Assembly (NCBI GenBank): GCA_965205925.1
Contig: OZ242183.1
Span: 1,240,001-1,304,000, forward strand
Direction of reading: 5' to 3'
DNA length: 64,000 nt
Source of the DNA: CAYRJD01 sp965205925
GTDB lineage: Bacteria; Actinomycetota; Acidimicrobiia; Acidimicrobiales; Poriferisodalaceae
The notes under the pieces are model-generated. The model had not been told where the DNA came from. It did not search any database and saw only the letters and a program-made list of their open reading frames with translations. Below, in pieces: positions 34,986 through 44,160 of this stretch (position 1 is its first letter; each line of letters opens with the position of its first letter). The position numbers and the translations under genes were made by a program.

Positions 34986-35800
34986 GACCTGACCACGCGC
35001 TCGCGTAGTAGTACCTCTTGCGCAATGGTTGCTACATGTACGCCATCGGCAGAAAAAAGGTTTCCGACCGTCATGCCGCGTGCACCTGTCAGGCTGTTAC
35101 ACACAAAGTGGTAGAGGTGCCAATCGTTGGGGTTAAGCGGCCGGTGAAACCAGATGGCGTGATCTAATGATGCTCCCATGAATTTTTCGTGATACTGCTC
35201 ACGAGGCACCTGTAGCGGATGCAAAGACCGCGCGGCATCAAAATGAACCGAATCCGAAGTAAAAGCAAGTCCGCAAATATGTTGACGCGCTTCATCGGGT
35301 ACGGGATCGATGATACGAACCCAACCCAGAGCCTGGCTGGAGCCGGGCAAGCTTTCTAGTTGTTGACGCTCCATAATCCACGGCCACCATTGAGTGTCAG
35401 ACGTGAAGTTGCCATTAGGAGAAGGGGCAGGAGGGATACGTGCGGTTTGCACCTCTGCCTCTTGTTCTTTTATGTGAAACGAGCACGACAGATTTAAGAT
35501 CGCTCCACCGCTTTGACGCGCTACAACAGCACGAGTACAAAAGGAGCGACCATCACGTAAGCGATCAACCTCGTAACGGATCGGTTCAGAAATCGTTCCG
35601 CCGCGAATGAAGTAGGCATGCACCGAGTGCGCTACGAAACGTTCGTCTACCGTCTGCATAGCAGCCCACAGGCCTTGGCAGATCACTTGACCGCCGTAAA
35701 CCCTTCCCCAGTGATACTCCGGACTAAGTCCCACGTAAGTGTCAGGACCGTGCTGTTCCAAGTGCATTACCTCACCAAAGGTGGAGATGGAGGCTTGCAT
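34982..35800 (-). CDS. tesB: Acyl-CoA thioesterase II
   Basis: A 272-residue double-hotdog thioesterase. The first repeat has 'R-V-Y-G-G-Q-V-I-C-Q-G-L' and 'H-S-V-H-A-Y-F-I-R-G-G', hallmarks of TesB. The second repeat has 'S-L-D-H-A-I-W-F-H-R', holding the catalytic Asp. It hydrolyses acyl-CoA to free acid. The ATG overlaps the stop of the upstream hydratase by one base, so it belongs to the minus-strand acyl-CoA block. It converges with the hydroxyacid dehydrogenase with a four-base overlap. Confidence 0.9.
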   Translation of the reverse strand: MQASISTFGEVMHLEQHGPDTYVGLSPEYHWGRVYGGQVICQGLWAAMQTVDERFVAHSVHAYFIRGGTISEPIRYEVDRLRDGRSFCTRAVVARQSGGAILNLSCSFHIKEQEAEVQTARIPPAPSPNGNFTSDTQWWPWIMERQQLESLPGSSQALGWVRIIDPVPDEARQHICGLAFTSDSVHFDAARSLHPLQVPREQYHEKFMGASLDHAIWFHRPLNPNDWHLYHFVCNSLTGARGMTVGNLFSADGVHVATIAQEVLLRERVVRS

Positions 35801-36630
35801 CAGCTGCGAGTGAAGTTGGGAGTGCGCCGCTCATTTGTTGCGTTCACTCCTTCAATCCAGTCGTTTGTTTGACGCAATCGGTCTTGTTCGGCTTTTTCGC
35901 GATCGGTAGCGACTCTTATGGCAGCGGGAAGGTGACCGCGCATGGTTTCGCGAATTGATTCAACGGCCAGTGGTGCCGAAATGGCTATTTCTCGTGCGAA
36001 AGCGTGAGCAGTGTCGCGTAATAGGGGTAAAGGCACAAGTTGGTCGGCAAGGCCAAGTTCAACCGCCTCGGTACCTGGCACTCTCCGTCCTGTGTAGAGC
36101 AGTTCTAGCGCGCATTGTTGGCCGACAAGCAAGGGGAGGGTCACGGTGAGTCCGAACCCGTGATGAAAACCAAGTCTGGCGAAGTTGGCTGCAAAACGAG
36201 CTTCGGGAGCGGCGATTCTGAAATCAGTCGCACACGCCACTCCAAACCCACCACCGATGGCCGCGCCCTGTACCGCTGCTACTACAGGGGTTCTTTTGGA
36301 GAACAGATCAAAAGCGGCGTCGTAGAGATGACGCGGCAGCCCGTTGGTACCTTCCGACGGTGTGGCGGTGATCGCACCACCGCGCTCTCCATCTTTTCCA
36401 AACTGTGCGCCGGCACAGAAGTTCTTACCTCGAGAACACAGCACTATAGCACGACAAGACGGCTCGTGATCAAGATCGTCGAAAGCAGCAACCAACGAGT
36501 CAATGAGCGGTAAATCAAAGAAGTTGTGCGGAGGTCTGCAAATTTCAGCAGTCGCCACGTAGTCGCTGCTGAGAGATACCTTCAAGTCTCCGTAGATGCC
36601 GAATTCGGTTGTATCTGTGGAAGCACTCAT
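35800..36630 (-). CDS. Enoyl-CoA hydratase/isomerase family protein
   Basis: A 276-residue crotonase-fold protein. The oxyanion-hole segments 'C-S-R-G-K-N-F-C-A-G-A' (near residue 67) and 'A-V-Q-G-A-A-I-G-G-G-F-G' (near 120) are intact. At the catalytic positions 'A-R-L-G-F-H-H-G-F-G' lacks the usual Glu, and downstream 'R-R-V-P-G-T-E-A-V-E-L-G' is normal. The reaction may therefore be isomerisation or C-C chemistry rather than plain hydration. It is co-oriented with tesB and the dehydrogenase pair. Confidence 0.85.
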   Translation of the reverse strand: MSASTDTTEFGIYGDLKVSLSSDYVATAEICRPPHNFFDLPLIDSLVAAFDDLDHEPSCRAIVLCSRGKNFCAGAQFGKDGERGGAITATPSEGTNGLPRHLYDAAFDLFSKRTPVVAAVQGAAIGGGFGVACATDFRIAAPEARFAANFARLGFHHGFGLTVTLPLLVGQQCALELLYTGRRVPGTEAVELGLADQLVPLPLLRDTAHAFAREIAISAPLAVESIRETMRGHLPAAIRVATDREKAEQDRLRQTNDWIEGVNATNERRTPNFTRS

Positions 36631-36672
36631 AGCAGGATCGTAGCGACCAATGCCAGCCTGACTGATTTTGTG

Positions 36673-37806
36673 TTAATCGGTTGGCTTGCCTGAAGTGATC
36701 AGCGGGTAAAGCCCGTCAGCACCTTGTGACATCGTGGCTGCTCCTAGCACTTTGGCCCATTCGGACTCACTGCCATATTCCATTCGCCAAGACCAAAGGC
36801 GCCGGCTGAGATGATGTAGCGGGTATTCCTGCGTCATCCCCATGGCACCATGTGCTTGATGGCAGGCCTTGGTGGCGCGCGCTGCGGACTGGTTAGCTAT
36901 CAACTTTACGGCCGCGATCTCAAACTCTGCAGTAATACTGTTATCCGCGCGATGTGCAGCCAATCCTGCGCACTGCGCATTTATCTCAAGCAGAGCAGCG
37001 TCTTGCGCAGCCCAAACTAAGTGTTGCTGCACGGCTTGAAAACGCGCCACGGGTCGTCCAAACTGTTCTCGTTCGTTGGTATACGTAACCGTTAACTGTG
37101 CCATTTTGCGAAGAGCACCGGCCATCAGGGTCGCTCTTGACAGAGCTCCGCGCAAGCGCAACGAATGCTGATTTACCCCTGGTGGCGCAACAGCGGCGAT
37201 GGCGTTTGTGTTCTCAAAAATAACTCGGTCGCGTGGTTCGCCCGCCATATTGCGAGATGGTGTGATCAGAACATCTTGTGGATCGACCGAAATAACAAGA
37301 CTGGATTCTGTTGGCCCGCCAGTCAGAAAAACGATGCGAGCAGCAGACTTGGCCCATGGCACACCTGCAAGCGAGCCGGTGAGATGCACATCTACGGGCG
37401 TGCCAGCATCGGTGGATAAGCCTGCGCCAGTGGTCACAACCGCAACATCTCCAAGCTGCGTCGGTACTGCTAAAGGGCCATCAGGGAGCTCTAACCCAGC
37501 CTGGGAAAGTAGCCAGCCACCCAACAATGATGTTTCGGCAGCCGGGATCGGTGCCGCGTAATAGCCCACCAGCCTCAATACCTCTAGAGCTTCCAGCAAG
37601 GTTCCCCCTGAGCCTCCTCGCTCTTCTGGAATAGAAATATGAGCAAACCCAACTTCGCTAAACGCTTGCCAGAGATCAGGGGCGGAGTCGTTTGTTTCAG
37701 CGGCTTGCACCACCTCATGAGTGCAAATTTCCTCAAAAAGCCGATTAGCGGTTTCGGTAATAAGCGGATCTACGCCAAGTAAGTCTGCAGTTGAGGTAGA
37801 GCTCAC
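36673..37806 (-). CDS. Acyl-CoA dehydrogenase family protein, smaller partner of a pair
   Basis: A 377-residue acyl-CoA-dehydrogenase-fold protein. The N-terminal 'I-P-E-E-R-G-G-S-G-G' and C-terminal 'R-E-Q-F-G-R-P-V-A-R-F-Q-A-V-Q' and 'Q-A-H-G-A-M-G-M-T-Q-E-Y' segments are recognisable. The middle beta domain is divergent and lacks the usual S-E-P-x-x-G-S-D flavin motif. Its start overlaps the stop of the next dehydrogenase gene by four bases. Such pairs form alpha2beta2 heterotetramers in actinobacterial steroid side-chain degradation; a similar arrangement here is inferred. Confidence 0.83.
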   Translation of the reverse strand: MSSTSTADLLGVDPLITETANRLFEEICTHEVVQAAETNDSAPDLWQAFSEVGFAHISIPEERGGSGGTLLEALEVLRLVGYYAAPIPAAETSLLGGWLLSQAGLELPDGPLAVPTQLGDVAVVTTGAGLSTDAGTPVDVHLTGSLAGVPWAKSAARIVFLTGGPTESSLVISVDPQDVLITPSRNMAGEPRDRVIFENTNAIAAVAPPGVNQHSLRLRGALSRATLMAGALRKMAQLTVTYTNEREQFGRPVARFQAVQQHLVWAAQDAALLEINAQCAGLAAHRADNSITAEFEIAAVKLIANQSAARATKACHQAHGAMGMTQEYPLHHLSRRLWSWRMEYGSESEWAKVLGAATMSQGADGLYPLITSGKPTD

Positions 37807-38954
37807 GACGGCAGCCCCACCAGTCCTTTAGCAGCCACTGATCGCAATATTTCAATCGTGCCACCGCGAATGGTGTTGCCCGGGAAAGTCACCACGCACT
37901 GAGCCATCATCCGCTCAAATAAGGAGTCAGAGTTGGGGGAATACTCCCGATTGAGCAAGGTGATGATTTTTTCGACCACTTCTTGCTCGAAACGAGTACC
38001 CATTTCCTTGACGAGTGCTGATTCGACCGATGGTGCCTCACCGTTGTCGATCAATCTCGCCACCGATAAGGACAAATTACGAATGCCCCACCAGCGAGCT
38101 GCAAGTTCGCCAAACAAGCCCGCCACTGTGTCTTCAAGATCTGTTCCGGTGCTCTCACGCAGAAGTTGCTCAACGGTTGAGAAAGGTGACAGCCAGCGAT
38201 CTGGTCCGCCTCTCTCGTAAGCCATTTCGGTGGTGTTCTGATGCCAGCCCATCCCAGGGTCTCCCACGACATTTTCATCTGGCACGTAGACGTCATGGAA
38301 AGTCACTTCGTTGAAGTGATGCGAACCATCTAGGAATGGAATTGGACTTATCTCAAGGCCTGGTGAAGTGAGATCGATCAGAAACTGCGACAGTCCTGCG
38401 TGTTTATTGTTGTCCTCAATAGATGCTGTTCGCAGGAGGCAGATGAACCACTCGTTTTGATGGGCGTTTGAGGTCCAGATTTTTGTACCGTTTACGATCC
38501 AACCGTTATCGGCTCTTAGAGCACTAGTAGAAACAGAGGCCAGATCTGAGCCGCTGTCTGGCTCGCTCATGCCGATTGAGAAGCCCAGCTCGCCACGGCA
38601 AATTGGCGGCAAGAACCGCTCACGCTGCTCGTCGGTACCGAATTTGTATATGACGTTGCCCGTCTGGCGGTCTGCCACCCAGTGATGGCCCACTGGCGCT
38701 CCCCAGCGCAGCATTTCTTCCACGACTATGAATCGTTGGACTGCGGTGCGATCAGAACCACCCCAACGTGAAGGCAGAGCCATCCCTACCCAACCACGTT
38801 CTCCTACTTTGAGAGAGAATTCTCGGTCGTGATGAGCGGCCATTCCGAGACCAGGCTTATGACTGCCCGGCGGAAGTTCGGTCGTTAAGAAGTCGCGAAC
38901 CTCTGCTTGCAGAGCAAGCTCATCTTCGGTTAGCTCGGTGGGTTTGAAGCGCAC
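37803..38954 (-). CDS. Acyl-CoA dehydrogenase, larger partner of a pair
   Basis: A 383-residue dehydrogenase subunit with the FAD-site motifs the neighbour lacks: 'G-M-S-E-P-D-S-G-S-D-L-A-S' near residue 121 and 'V-N-G-T-K-I-W-T-S-N-A-H' near 148. The C-terminal 'F-P-G-N-T-I-R-G-G-T-I-E-I-L-R' closes the family fold. The opening 'E-V-R-D-F-L-T-T-E-L' is typical of the actinobacterial FadE26/FadE28-like group. A palindrome lies 22-40 bases upstream of its ATG. Paired with the gene at 36673-37806. Confidence 0.88.
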   Translation of the reverse strand: MRFKPTELTEDELALQAEVRDFLTTELPPGSHKPGLGMAAHHDREFSLKVGERGWVGMALPSRWGGSDRTAVQRFIVVEEMLRWGAPVGHHWVADRQTGNVIYKFGTDEQRERFLPPICRGELGFSIGMSEPDSGSDLASVSTSALRADNGWIVNGTKIWTSNAHQNEWFICLLRTASIEDNNKHAGLSQFLIDLTSPGLEISPIPFLDGSHHFNEVTFHDVYVPDENVVGDPGMGWHQNTTEMAYERGGPDRWLSPFSTVEQLLRESTGTDLEDTVAGLFGELAARWWGIRNLSLSVARLIDNGEAPSVESALVKEMGTRFEQEVVEKIITLLNREYSPNSDSLFERMMAQCVVTFPGNTIRGGTIEILRSVAAKGLVGLPS

Positions 38955-38975
38955 AACAGGGCAGTATTACCTATA

Positions 38976-38994
38976 TGGCCAGTGTGGCTGGCCA
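38976..38994. promoter_or_regulatory. 19-bp palindrome upstream of the acyl-CoA dehydrogenase pair
   Basis: TGGCCAG and CTGGCCA flank a 5-base centre (TGTGG). The site lies just upstream of the dehydrogenase ATG (minus strand), where an operator would be expected. TetR-type repressors of acyl-CoA and steroid genes bind comparable palindromes, but no regulator gene is adjacent and no known consensus is matched. Confidence 0.35.
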
Positions 38995-39087
38995 ACGTGG
39001 ATTATCAAACCGTTCAGCGCAGCGATTTCAAACTTACTTGTCTGGTTATGTTCATCGGCCTGAGCCAACAAGAACAGCCAGGAAGCG

Positions 39088-40290
39088 TTAGCCCAGTTCG
39101 GTTCCAACCACAGCAACGAAGGAAACGCACGCACCGGGCTGCCCACCCAGGTTGTGAGTAAGACCCAAGGTTTTACCTTGTTCGGTTACCGATGAAATTT
39201 GACGCTCTGGTGGAGCCTCTTGGCGCAACTGCAGCCAACACTCGAACAACATCCGAAGACCGGACGCACCGATCGGGTGTCCAAAGCTCTTCAACCCGCC
39301 GTCTGGGTTGACTGGCAGGTCTCCGTCAAGGTCAAATGTGCCTGCCATGGCTTCTTTCCAGCCCAGGCCACGCTCAGCAAATCCGAGGTCCTCCATCAGC
39401 ACCAACTCGGTTGGCGTGAAGCAGTCATGCACCTCGGCCATCGCGATTTGAGCGCGTGGATCAGTAATGCCCGCCTGCTTGTATGCCTCGGCTGCTGAAG
39501 CCTGAACCTCGCGGAAGGTGGTGTAGTCGTAAGTGGAATCCAGTGCACCGGTTGCGGGACCAGCGGAGAAGCTCAACGCCTTTACGTAGAGCGGCTTGTC
39601 TGTGTATTTGTGAGCGTCCTCGGCTCGCACGATGATCGCTGCGGCCGAACCGTCGCTAACACCCGAGCAGTCAAAGATGCCGAGCGGGCCAGCCACAAGT
39701 GGTGATCCGGAGATGGTTTCTTTGGCCACTTCTTTACGAAACTGTGCGCGCGGGTTAAGTGCACCGTTCTTGTGGTTCTTCCAGGCAATGCGGGTGAGAA
39801 CCTCTTTCATAGTGTCCTCGTCCAGGCCGTACTTATTGGCGTAGGCAGGTGCTAAAAGGCTAAAAGTGGCTGGAGCGGTGATGGTTGAATCGGTTCCATC
39901 TTTTGGTGGTGCCGAGCCGGTCAATCCTGAGTAGCCACTGTCCTTAAGTTTTTCAACTCCGATTGCCATGACCGTGTCGTAGGCACCGCTTGCCACTGCG
40001 TAGCAGGCGTTGCGAAAGGCTTCAGAGCCGGTAGCGCACATGTTCTCAAGGCGAGTAACAGGCTTGTAGTCAAGCTGCAGAGGCTTTGAAAGCGTCAGAC
40101 CCGAAACCCCGGAACCCATGGTTCCCAGCCAGAAGGCATCAATGTCATCTTGTACAACGCCGGCAGATTTGTAGGCCTCATGTGCGGCATTGATCAACAG
40201 GTCGTCAGTGCCACGATCCCAATGTTCACCGAATGGCGTGCATCCCATTCCAATAACTGCGACTTGGTCGCGAATTCCACGTGAAGCCAT
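39088..40290 (-). CDS. Thiolase (acetyl-CoA acetyltransferase, SCP-x-like)
   Basis: A 400-residue thiolase-fold enzyme cleaving a 3-oxoacyl-CoA. The nucleophilic Cys is in 'L-E-N-M-C-A-T-G-S-E-A' near residue 85. The late motifs 'E-V-H-D-C-F' near 292 and 'G-H-P-I-G-A-S-G' near 342 hold the catalytic His and the substrate loop. The lack of the C-terminal C-x-G motif of classical thiolases and the N-terminal 'V-A-V-I-G-M-G-C-T-P-F-G' place it in the SCP-x-like group. A perfect AGGAGG lies 7 bases upstream of the ATG, implying strong translation. Confidence 0.9.
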   Translation of the reverse strand: MASRGIRDQVAVIGMGCTPFGEHWDRGTDDLLINAAHEAYKSAGVVQDDIDAFWLGTMGSGVSGLTLSKPLQLDYKPVTRLENMCATGSEAFRNACYAVASGAYDTVMAIGVEKLKDSGYSGLTGSAPPKDGTDSTITAPATFSLLAPAYANKYGLDEDTMKEVLTRIAWKNHKNGALNPRAQFRKEVAKETISGSPLVAGPLGIFDCSGVSDGSAAAIIVRAEDAHKYTDKPLYVKALSFSAGPATGALDSTYDYTTFREVQASAAEAYKQAGITDPRAQIAMAEVHDCFTPTELVLMEDLGFAERGLGWKEAMAGTFDLDGDLPVNPDGGLKSFGHPIGASGLRMLFECWLQLRQEAPPERQISSVTEQGKTLGLTHNLGGQPGACVSFVAVVGTELG

Positions 40291-40314
40291 TTACTTGCCT
40301 CCTTGGTTATCCCT

Positions 40315-40331
40315 GGCACGCTTGTCGTGCC
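40315..40331. terminator. Weak hairpin between the osmolyte permease and thiolase genes
   Basis: A 6-bp stem (GGCACG/CGTGCC) with loop CTTGT lies in the 77-base gap between two minus-strand genes. No T-run follows in the minus direction, so its role as terminator is uncertain. Confidence 0.25.
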
Positions 40332-40367
40332 CAAGTAATAGCGGGACTGATTGTAGTGGATTTGCGG

Positions 40368-42854
40368 TTAGTGCTGTGCCGTTTTGGCGTGTGTGTTGTT
40401 GGTAGTGCCGTTTGTAGTGCCGTTTTCGCCGGTTTTGTCGAGGAGTTTCGCGTATTGGCGTTGACGTTCGAATACTTCCCATCTGCTATTAACAGCGGCA
40501 AACAACGTGACACCCGCCGCCAAAACAAATACAACGCCCACCCCAGAAACGAAGTTCTCATCGGAGGTACGAACCAGAGAGAAGATCCAACCGCCTGCTA
40601 TCGCTGCTATTCCAAGCCCAACTCCAGAAGTTATAGCGCTCCAGCGATACAGCAGCATGGAATCAGCACCGAACACACCTGACGCCGGTAGTACCAGCAG
40701 AAAACCCACAAGGCCGATCAGCAATGCCCAAGTCCCTAACCCAGTACTGTCGCTGCTGAAGCCATCCAAGACAATGTCACCGGTTCGGCGTGCTTTAGCA
40801 ATTTTGGCCACCAGCTCATTAGCCAAAACACCACCGAGGGCAAGGTCGCCTTCGGCTTCGGCTTGCTCGGCTCGAGCGGTGATGTCGTCAATTTCTGCTT
40901 GAAGTTCCGGTGTAATGACCGATTCGGTCCGCGTGTCATAGGACCAACCGGAATATCCCGAAATCACTAGGAACAGCACAGCCAGGCCTGCCCAAGCAAT
41001 TCTGTGGAAGGCAATATCAGAGGACAAAGGAATCTTTGACATGAGCGGTGCTTTGCGTGTCCAAGCGATGCTGGCACCAGTGGCAAGAATCAATCCTGCT
41101 AGTGCGACATAGGCTCCGCCTCCGATACTGAAGTTGACAGCAGCGTTGGGTGGAGCGGAGAGAATGTAAGCCAGCGTGAGCACGAAACCAGCCACGGAGA
41201 ACGCAACGGCTCCGCCCGGACCGACCCAACGTGAGAGCTTGCCGGGTTGAAGCATTGTGTTGACCGCCGCGCACAGAACAAGCACTACCGCTAGCAGGAC
41301 AAAAATCCCAAACCAAGAGCCCCCCGCTGCTGCAATGCCGTTGAAGCTTTGTCCCGGAAGATCCAGATCGCTAGAGCGACCGTAGCTAGATATGGCGCCA
41401 GCGTTGTGCGCCCATGGCAAGAGCAGTAAGCCGAACAGGGCTACAAGTGCCCCCAACCCTGCCAGCACTACGCACCAACGTTCGACACCAGTTACGTTGA
41501 TGAAGCCTTCGGTTTGCGTAAAGCCGTTTGGTGAATAAGCAAGTGCCCGCTGTGACTTTTCCGATGAATCGGTTGCTGTCGTGCTGTCTTGCGAAGGCTC
41601 TGTGTCACTTGTATCGCTGTTTTCTACATCGTTGCTGTTGTCTGCATCGCTGAGGCCTTGGTGCTGAGCTAGGAACAGTTCTGGTGTTCGGCGGGTTTGC
41701 CACGCAAGTGACATTCGACTCAGCAGATTCCTTTTTTCACCAGTGTCGGGTTGTGTCAGTCGATCGAGTATCACCGCAACCAGAAAGAACGCCAGCCCGC
41801 CCGAGCCTGCCAGCGCGATGTCTAGGTTGGAGATGGCTTGAAACAGCAAACGACCAAGCCCGCCAGCACCCATAATCGCGGCGATACCCAGCATGGAAAT
41901 CGACAGCAGCATTGTCTGGTTAAGGCCTGCCATTAGCGCTGGACGGGCTAGAGGTAGCTGAACATCGGCTAACACGCGCCATTCGGGAGCGCCGTATGCT
42001 CGAGCTGCTTCAACAACATCTTCGGGAACTTGTCGTATACCCAGGTTTGTGAGTCGTATAAGCGGTGGCAATGCGAACACCATTGTCACCATCGTCGCTG
42101 AGACCGGACCGATACCGAAAAAGAAAATAAAAGGCAGCATGTAAACGAAGGTGTGAACCACCTGCATGGCGTCCAAAATCGGTTGGACAGCTCGCCAAAC
42201 GGCATCTACGCGTCCACACAACACGCCTATTGGCACGCCGACGATCACACACAACAGCACGGCTACACCTACAAGGCCAATGGTTCGAGCGGTTTCGATC
42301 CAGTAGGCCTCACCCAACAGCCCGCAGATCGTCAATCCCAAAAACGACAGGGCTCCGACACGGATGTTGCGGATGGCCCAACCCAAGAAAAACACGCCTA
42401 AGCACACAGACAGCCAGGACAAATTGAGCAACCAGTCGGTAACGATGACATTCAGCAACGAACGAAATGGCCACTCGATCACACTGAGGGTGGCTGGCAG
42501 GTTCAGATCCACCCAGCGCGTTACCTGTTCGGCCCAGTCACCTACGGGTATCTGCCACTCACCAAGAAACTCGTTTTGACGTTGATCCCAATCCTCGGTG
42601 CCAAAGCGATACCACGCAACGAAAGCAAGAAAAGCTCCGCTACCAACGAGTAACGCCATGCGGTGCTTGAAGATGGCGTAGACGAGCAACAGTGCAGGCA
42701 GCACAAACAGTCCATATTGCACCGCGTATTCAATACCAACGGCGGTGCCCTCTATAGCCGAATCACCAGCGTCGAGGTTGGTGATGTTGTCAACGAAACG
42801 GTCAATGAAGTGACCGTCGCTGACCTCAGCTCCATCAGAAGCTTGCGATCTCAC
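40368..42854 (-). CDS. proW: ProW-like osmolyte ABC permease with a long C-terminal membrane extension
   Basis: An 828-residue membrane protein. Residues 1-360 are a ProW/OpuAB-type permease. The inner-membrane coupling loop is clear: 'V-P-E-D-V-V-E-A-A-R-A-Y-G-A' near 276 and 'L-P-L-A-R-P-A-L-M-A-G-L-N-Q-T' near 302. An acidic Ser/Asp/Thr linker (~400-435) follows. Residues ~455-810 then add at least six further hydrophobic segments with a helical charged stretch near 660-700. ProW alone is about 350-400 residues, so the extension is unusual; it does not resemble an OpuAC binding domain. The GTG start overlaps proV's stop by four bases. The tail is Asn/Thr-rich. Confidence 0.82.
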   Translation of the reverse strand: MRSQASDGAEVSDGHFIDRFVDNITNLDAGDSAIEGTAVGIEYAVQYGLFVLPALLLVYAIFKHRMALLVGSGAFLAFVAWYRFGTEDWDQRQNEFLGEWQIPVGDWAEQVTRWVDLNLPATLSVIEWPFRSLLNVIVTDWLLNLSWLSVCLGVFFLGWAIRNIRVGALSFLGLTICGLLGEAYWIETARTIGLVGVAVLLCVIVGVPIGVLCGRVDAVWRAVQPILDAMQVVHTFVYMLPFIFFFGIGPVSATMVTMVFALPPLIRLTNLGIRQVPEDVVEAARAYGAPEWRVLADVQLPLARPALMAGLNQTMLLSISMLGIAAIMGAGGLGRLLFQAISNLDIALAGSGGLAFFLVAVILDRLTQPDTGEKRNLLSRMSLAWQTRRTPELFLAQHQGLSDADNSNDVENSDTSDTEPSQDSTTATDSSEKSQRALAYSPNGFTQTEGFINVTGVERWCVVLAGLGALVALFGLLLLPWAHNAGAISSYGRSSDLDLPGQSFNGIAAAGGSWFGIFVLLAVVLVLCAAVNTMLQPGKLSRWVGPGGAVAFSVAGFVLTLAYILSAPPNAAVNFSIGGGAYVALAGLILATGASIAWTRKAPLMSKIPLSSDIAFHRIAWAGLAVLFLVISGYSGWSYDTRTESVITPELQAEIDDITARAEQAEAEGDLALGGVLANELVAKIAKARRTGDIVLDGFSSDSTGLGTWALLIGLVGFLLVLPASGVFGADSMLLYRWSAITSGVGLGIAAIAGGWIFSLVRTSDENFVSGVGVVFVLAAGVTLFAAVNSRWEVFERQRQYAKLLDKTGENGTTNGTTNNTHAKTAQH

Positions 42855-44116
42855 AAGAAGTTTTCTTTCTCGAAGCCATCCACCAGCTGCTCAACGCGAC
42901 CAAGCTCTTCCATGATCAGTAACGGATCCAGGTTGCCGATTAGTTTGCCGTTTTCATCTACTACGGCCATGGCAAGCCCGCGTCCTGCCGCTGCGTAAAG
43001 CTCATTCAATGTGGCGTCCGGTCCGGTTTTTTCAAAATCAGTGCGCAGCGCTGATGAAATGTCGTTGCTATTCATGCGGGCAGCACGTTGGCCGTCACCC
43101 GGGGTAAGCAAGCCAGTCGGCCGACCGTGAATGTCCACAACGAAACGACCCGCAGTTTCTTGTTCGACCTGTACCAGCACCTCAGATAGTGAGCTATTAG
43201 GGGGTATCGGAACAGGATCGGTCATTACTTCATGCACTTTTATGCACCGTCCCTGGTCTACGTCTTTTACGAATTCTGCTACATAGCCAGTGGCGGGTTC
43301 GGTGAGGATTTCCTCTGGGGTGCCGATCTGAATAATCACCCCGTCTTTCATGATGCAAACACGATCACCAATGCGTAGCGCCTCGTTTAAGTCATGAGTG
43401 ATGAACAGGATCGTCTTTTGTACTTCAGACTGAATATCCATGAGCTCGTCTTGCATCTGGCGTCGTATCAGCGGATCTAGCGCGCTGAATGCCTCATCCA
43501 TTAGCAAGATGGCTGGATCTGAGGCCAGTGCTCGAGCTAACCCAACGCGCTGCTGCATGCCGCCTGATAGCTCACTTGGTTTACTGTTGGCAAAAAGCCC
43601 TAGTCCGACCAGTTCTAAGGCATTAAGAGCATTGCGTGTACGTTCGACCCGCTTCATTCCTTGTACTCGCAGACCGTAACTGACGTTTTCAATGACATTG
43701 TGATGGGGGAACAGCGCAAAATGCTGAAAAATCATCCCCATCTTTTCCCGACGAAAAGCTTGCAGTTGCTTACCCTTGAGCTTCTGACAGTCAACCCCGT
43801 CCACCAGCACCTCGCCGTGGGTTACGTGATACAGCTTGTTGACGGTGCGAATAGCGGTGGATTTGCCAGAGCCCGACAGACCCATAAGCACAAAGATTTC
43901 TCCGCGTTTGACAGAGAAGTTCATGTTGCTTAGACCAACTACGTGCCCTGTCTGCGTGTGAATTTCTTCTTTGCCATAACCGGCTTGTGCTAGCTCAAAA
44001 GCTCTTCCGTGAGGCTGTGCCCCAAAGATCTTGTAAACCTCTCTGAGCTCAAGTATGACCTCTCCATCCAGAGAGCTCTTTGATGTACTTGGGGCAGATT
44101 CAGTCTCTGAACGCAT
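42851..44116 (-). CDS. proV: Glycine betaine/proline ABC transporter ATP-binding protein with CBS domains
   Basis: A 421-residue ATPase of the ProV/OpuAA type, energising osmolyte uptake. Walker A 'G-L-S-G-S-G-K-S-T' is near residue 80, the signature 'L-S-G-G-M-Q-Q-R' near 178 and Walker B 'I-L-L-M-D-E-A-F' near 200. The N-terminal 'V-Y-K-I-F-G' is typical. The region after ~290 carries two CBS-like repeats ending 'L-G-R-V-E-Q-L', which sense ionic strength in relatives. No substrate-binding gene (proX) is present in this cluster. Confidence 0.9.
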   Translation of the reverse strand: MRSETESAPSTSKSSLDGEVILELREVYKIFGAQPHGRAFELAQAGYGKEEIHTQTGHVVGLSNMNFSVKRGEIFVLMGLSGSGKSTAIRTVNKLYHVTHGEVLVDGVDCQKLKGKQLQAFRREKMGMIFQHFALFPHHNVIENVSYGLRVQGMKRVERTRNALNALELVGLGLFANSKPSELSGGMQQRVGLARALASDPAILLMDEAFSALDPLIRRQMQDELMDIQSEVQKTILFITHDLNEALRIGDRVCIMKDGVIIQIGTPEEILTEPATGYVAEFVKDVDQGRCIKVHEVMTDPVPIPPNSSLSEVLVQVEQETAGRFVVDIHGRPTGLLTPGDGQRAARMNSNDISSALRTDFEKTGPDATLNELYAAAGRGLAMAVVDENGKLIGNLDPLLIMEELGRVEQLVDGFEKENFL

Positions 44117-44160
44117 AAGTGCTGTCGTTTAGCAGCCAGGTGCCAAGTTTTACCCGACCG

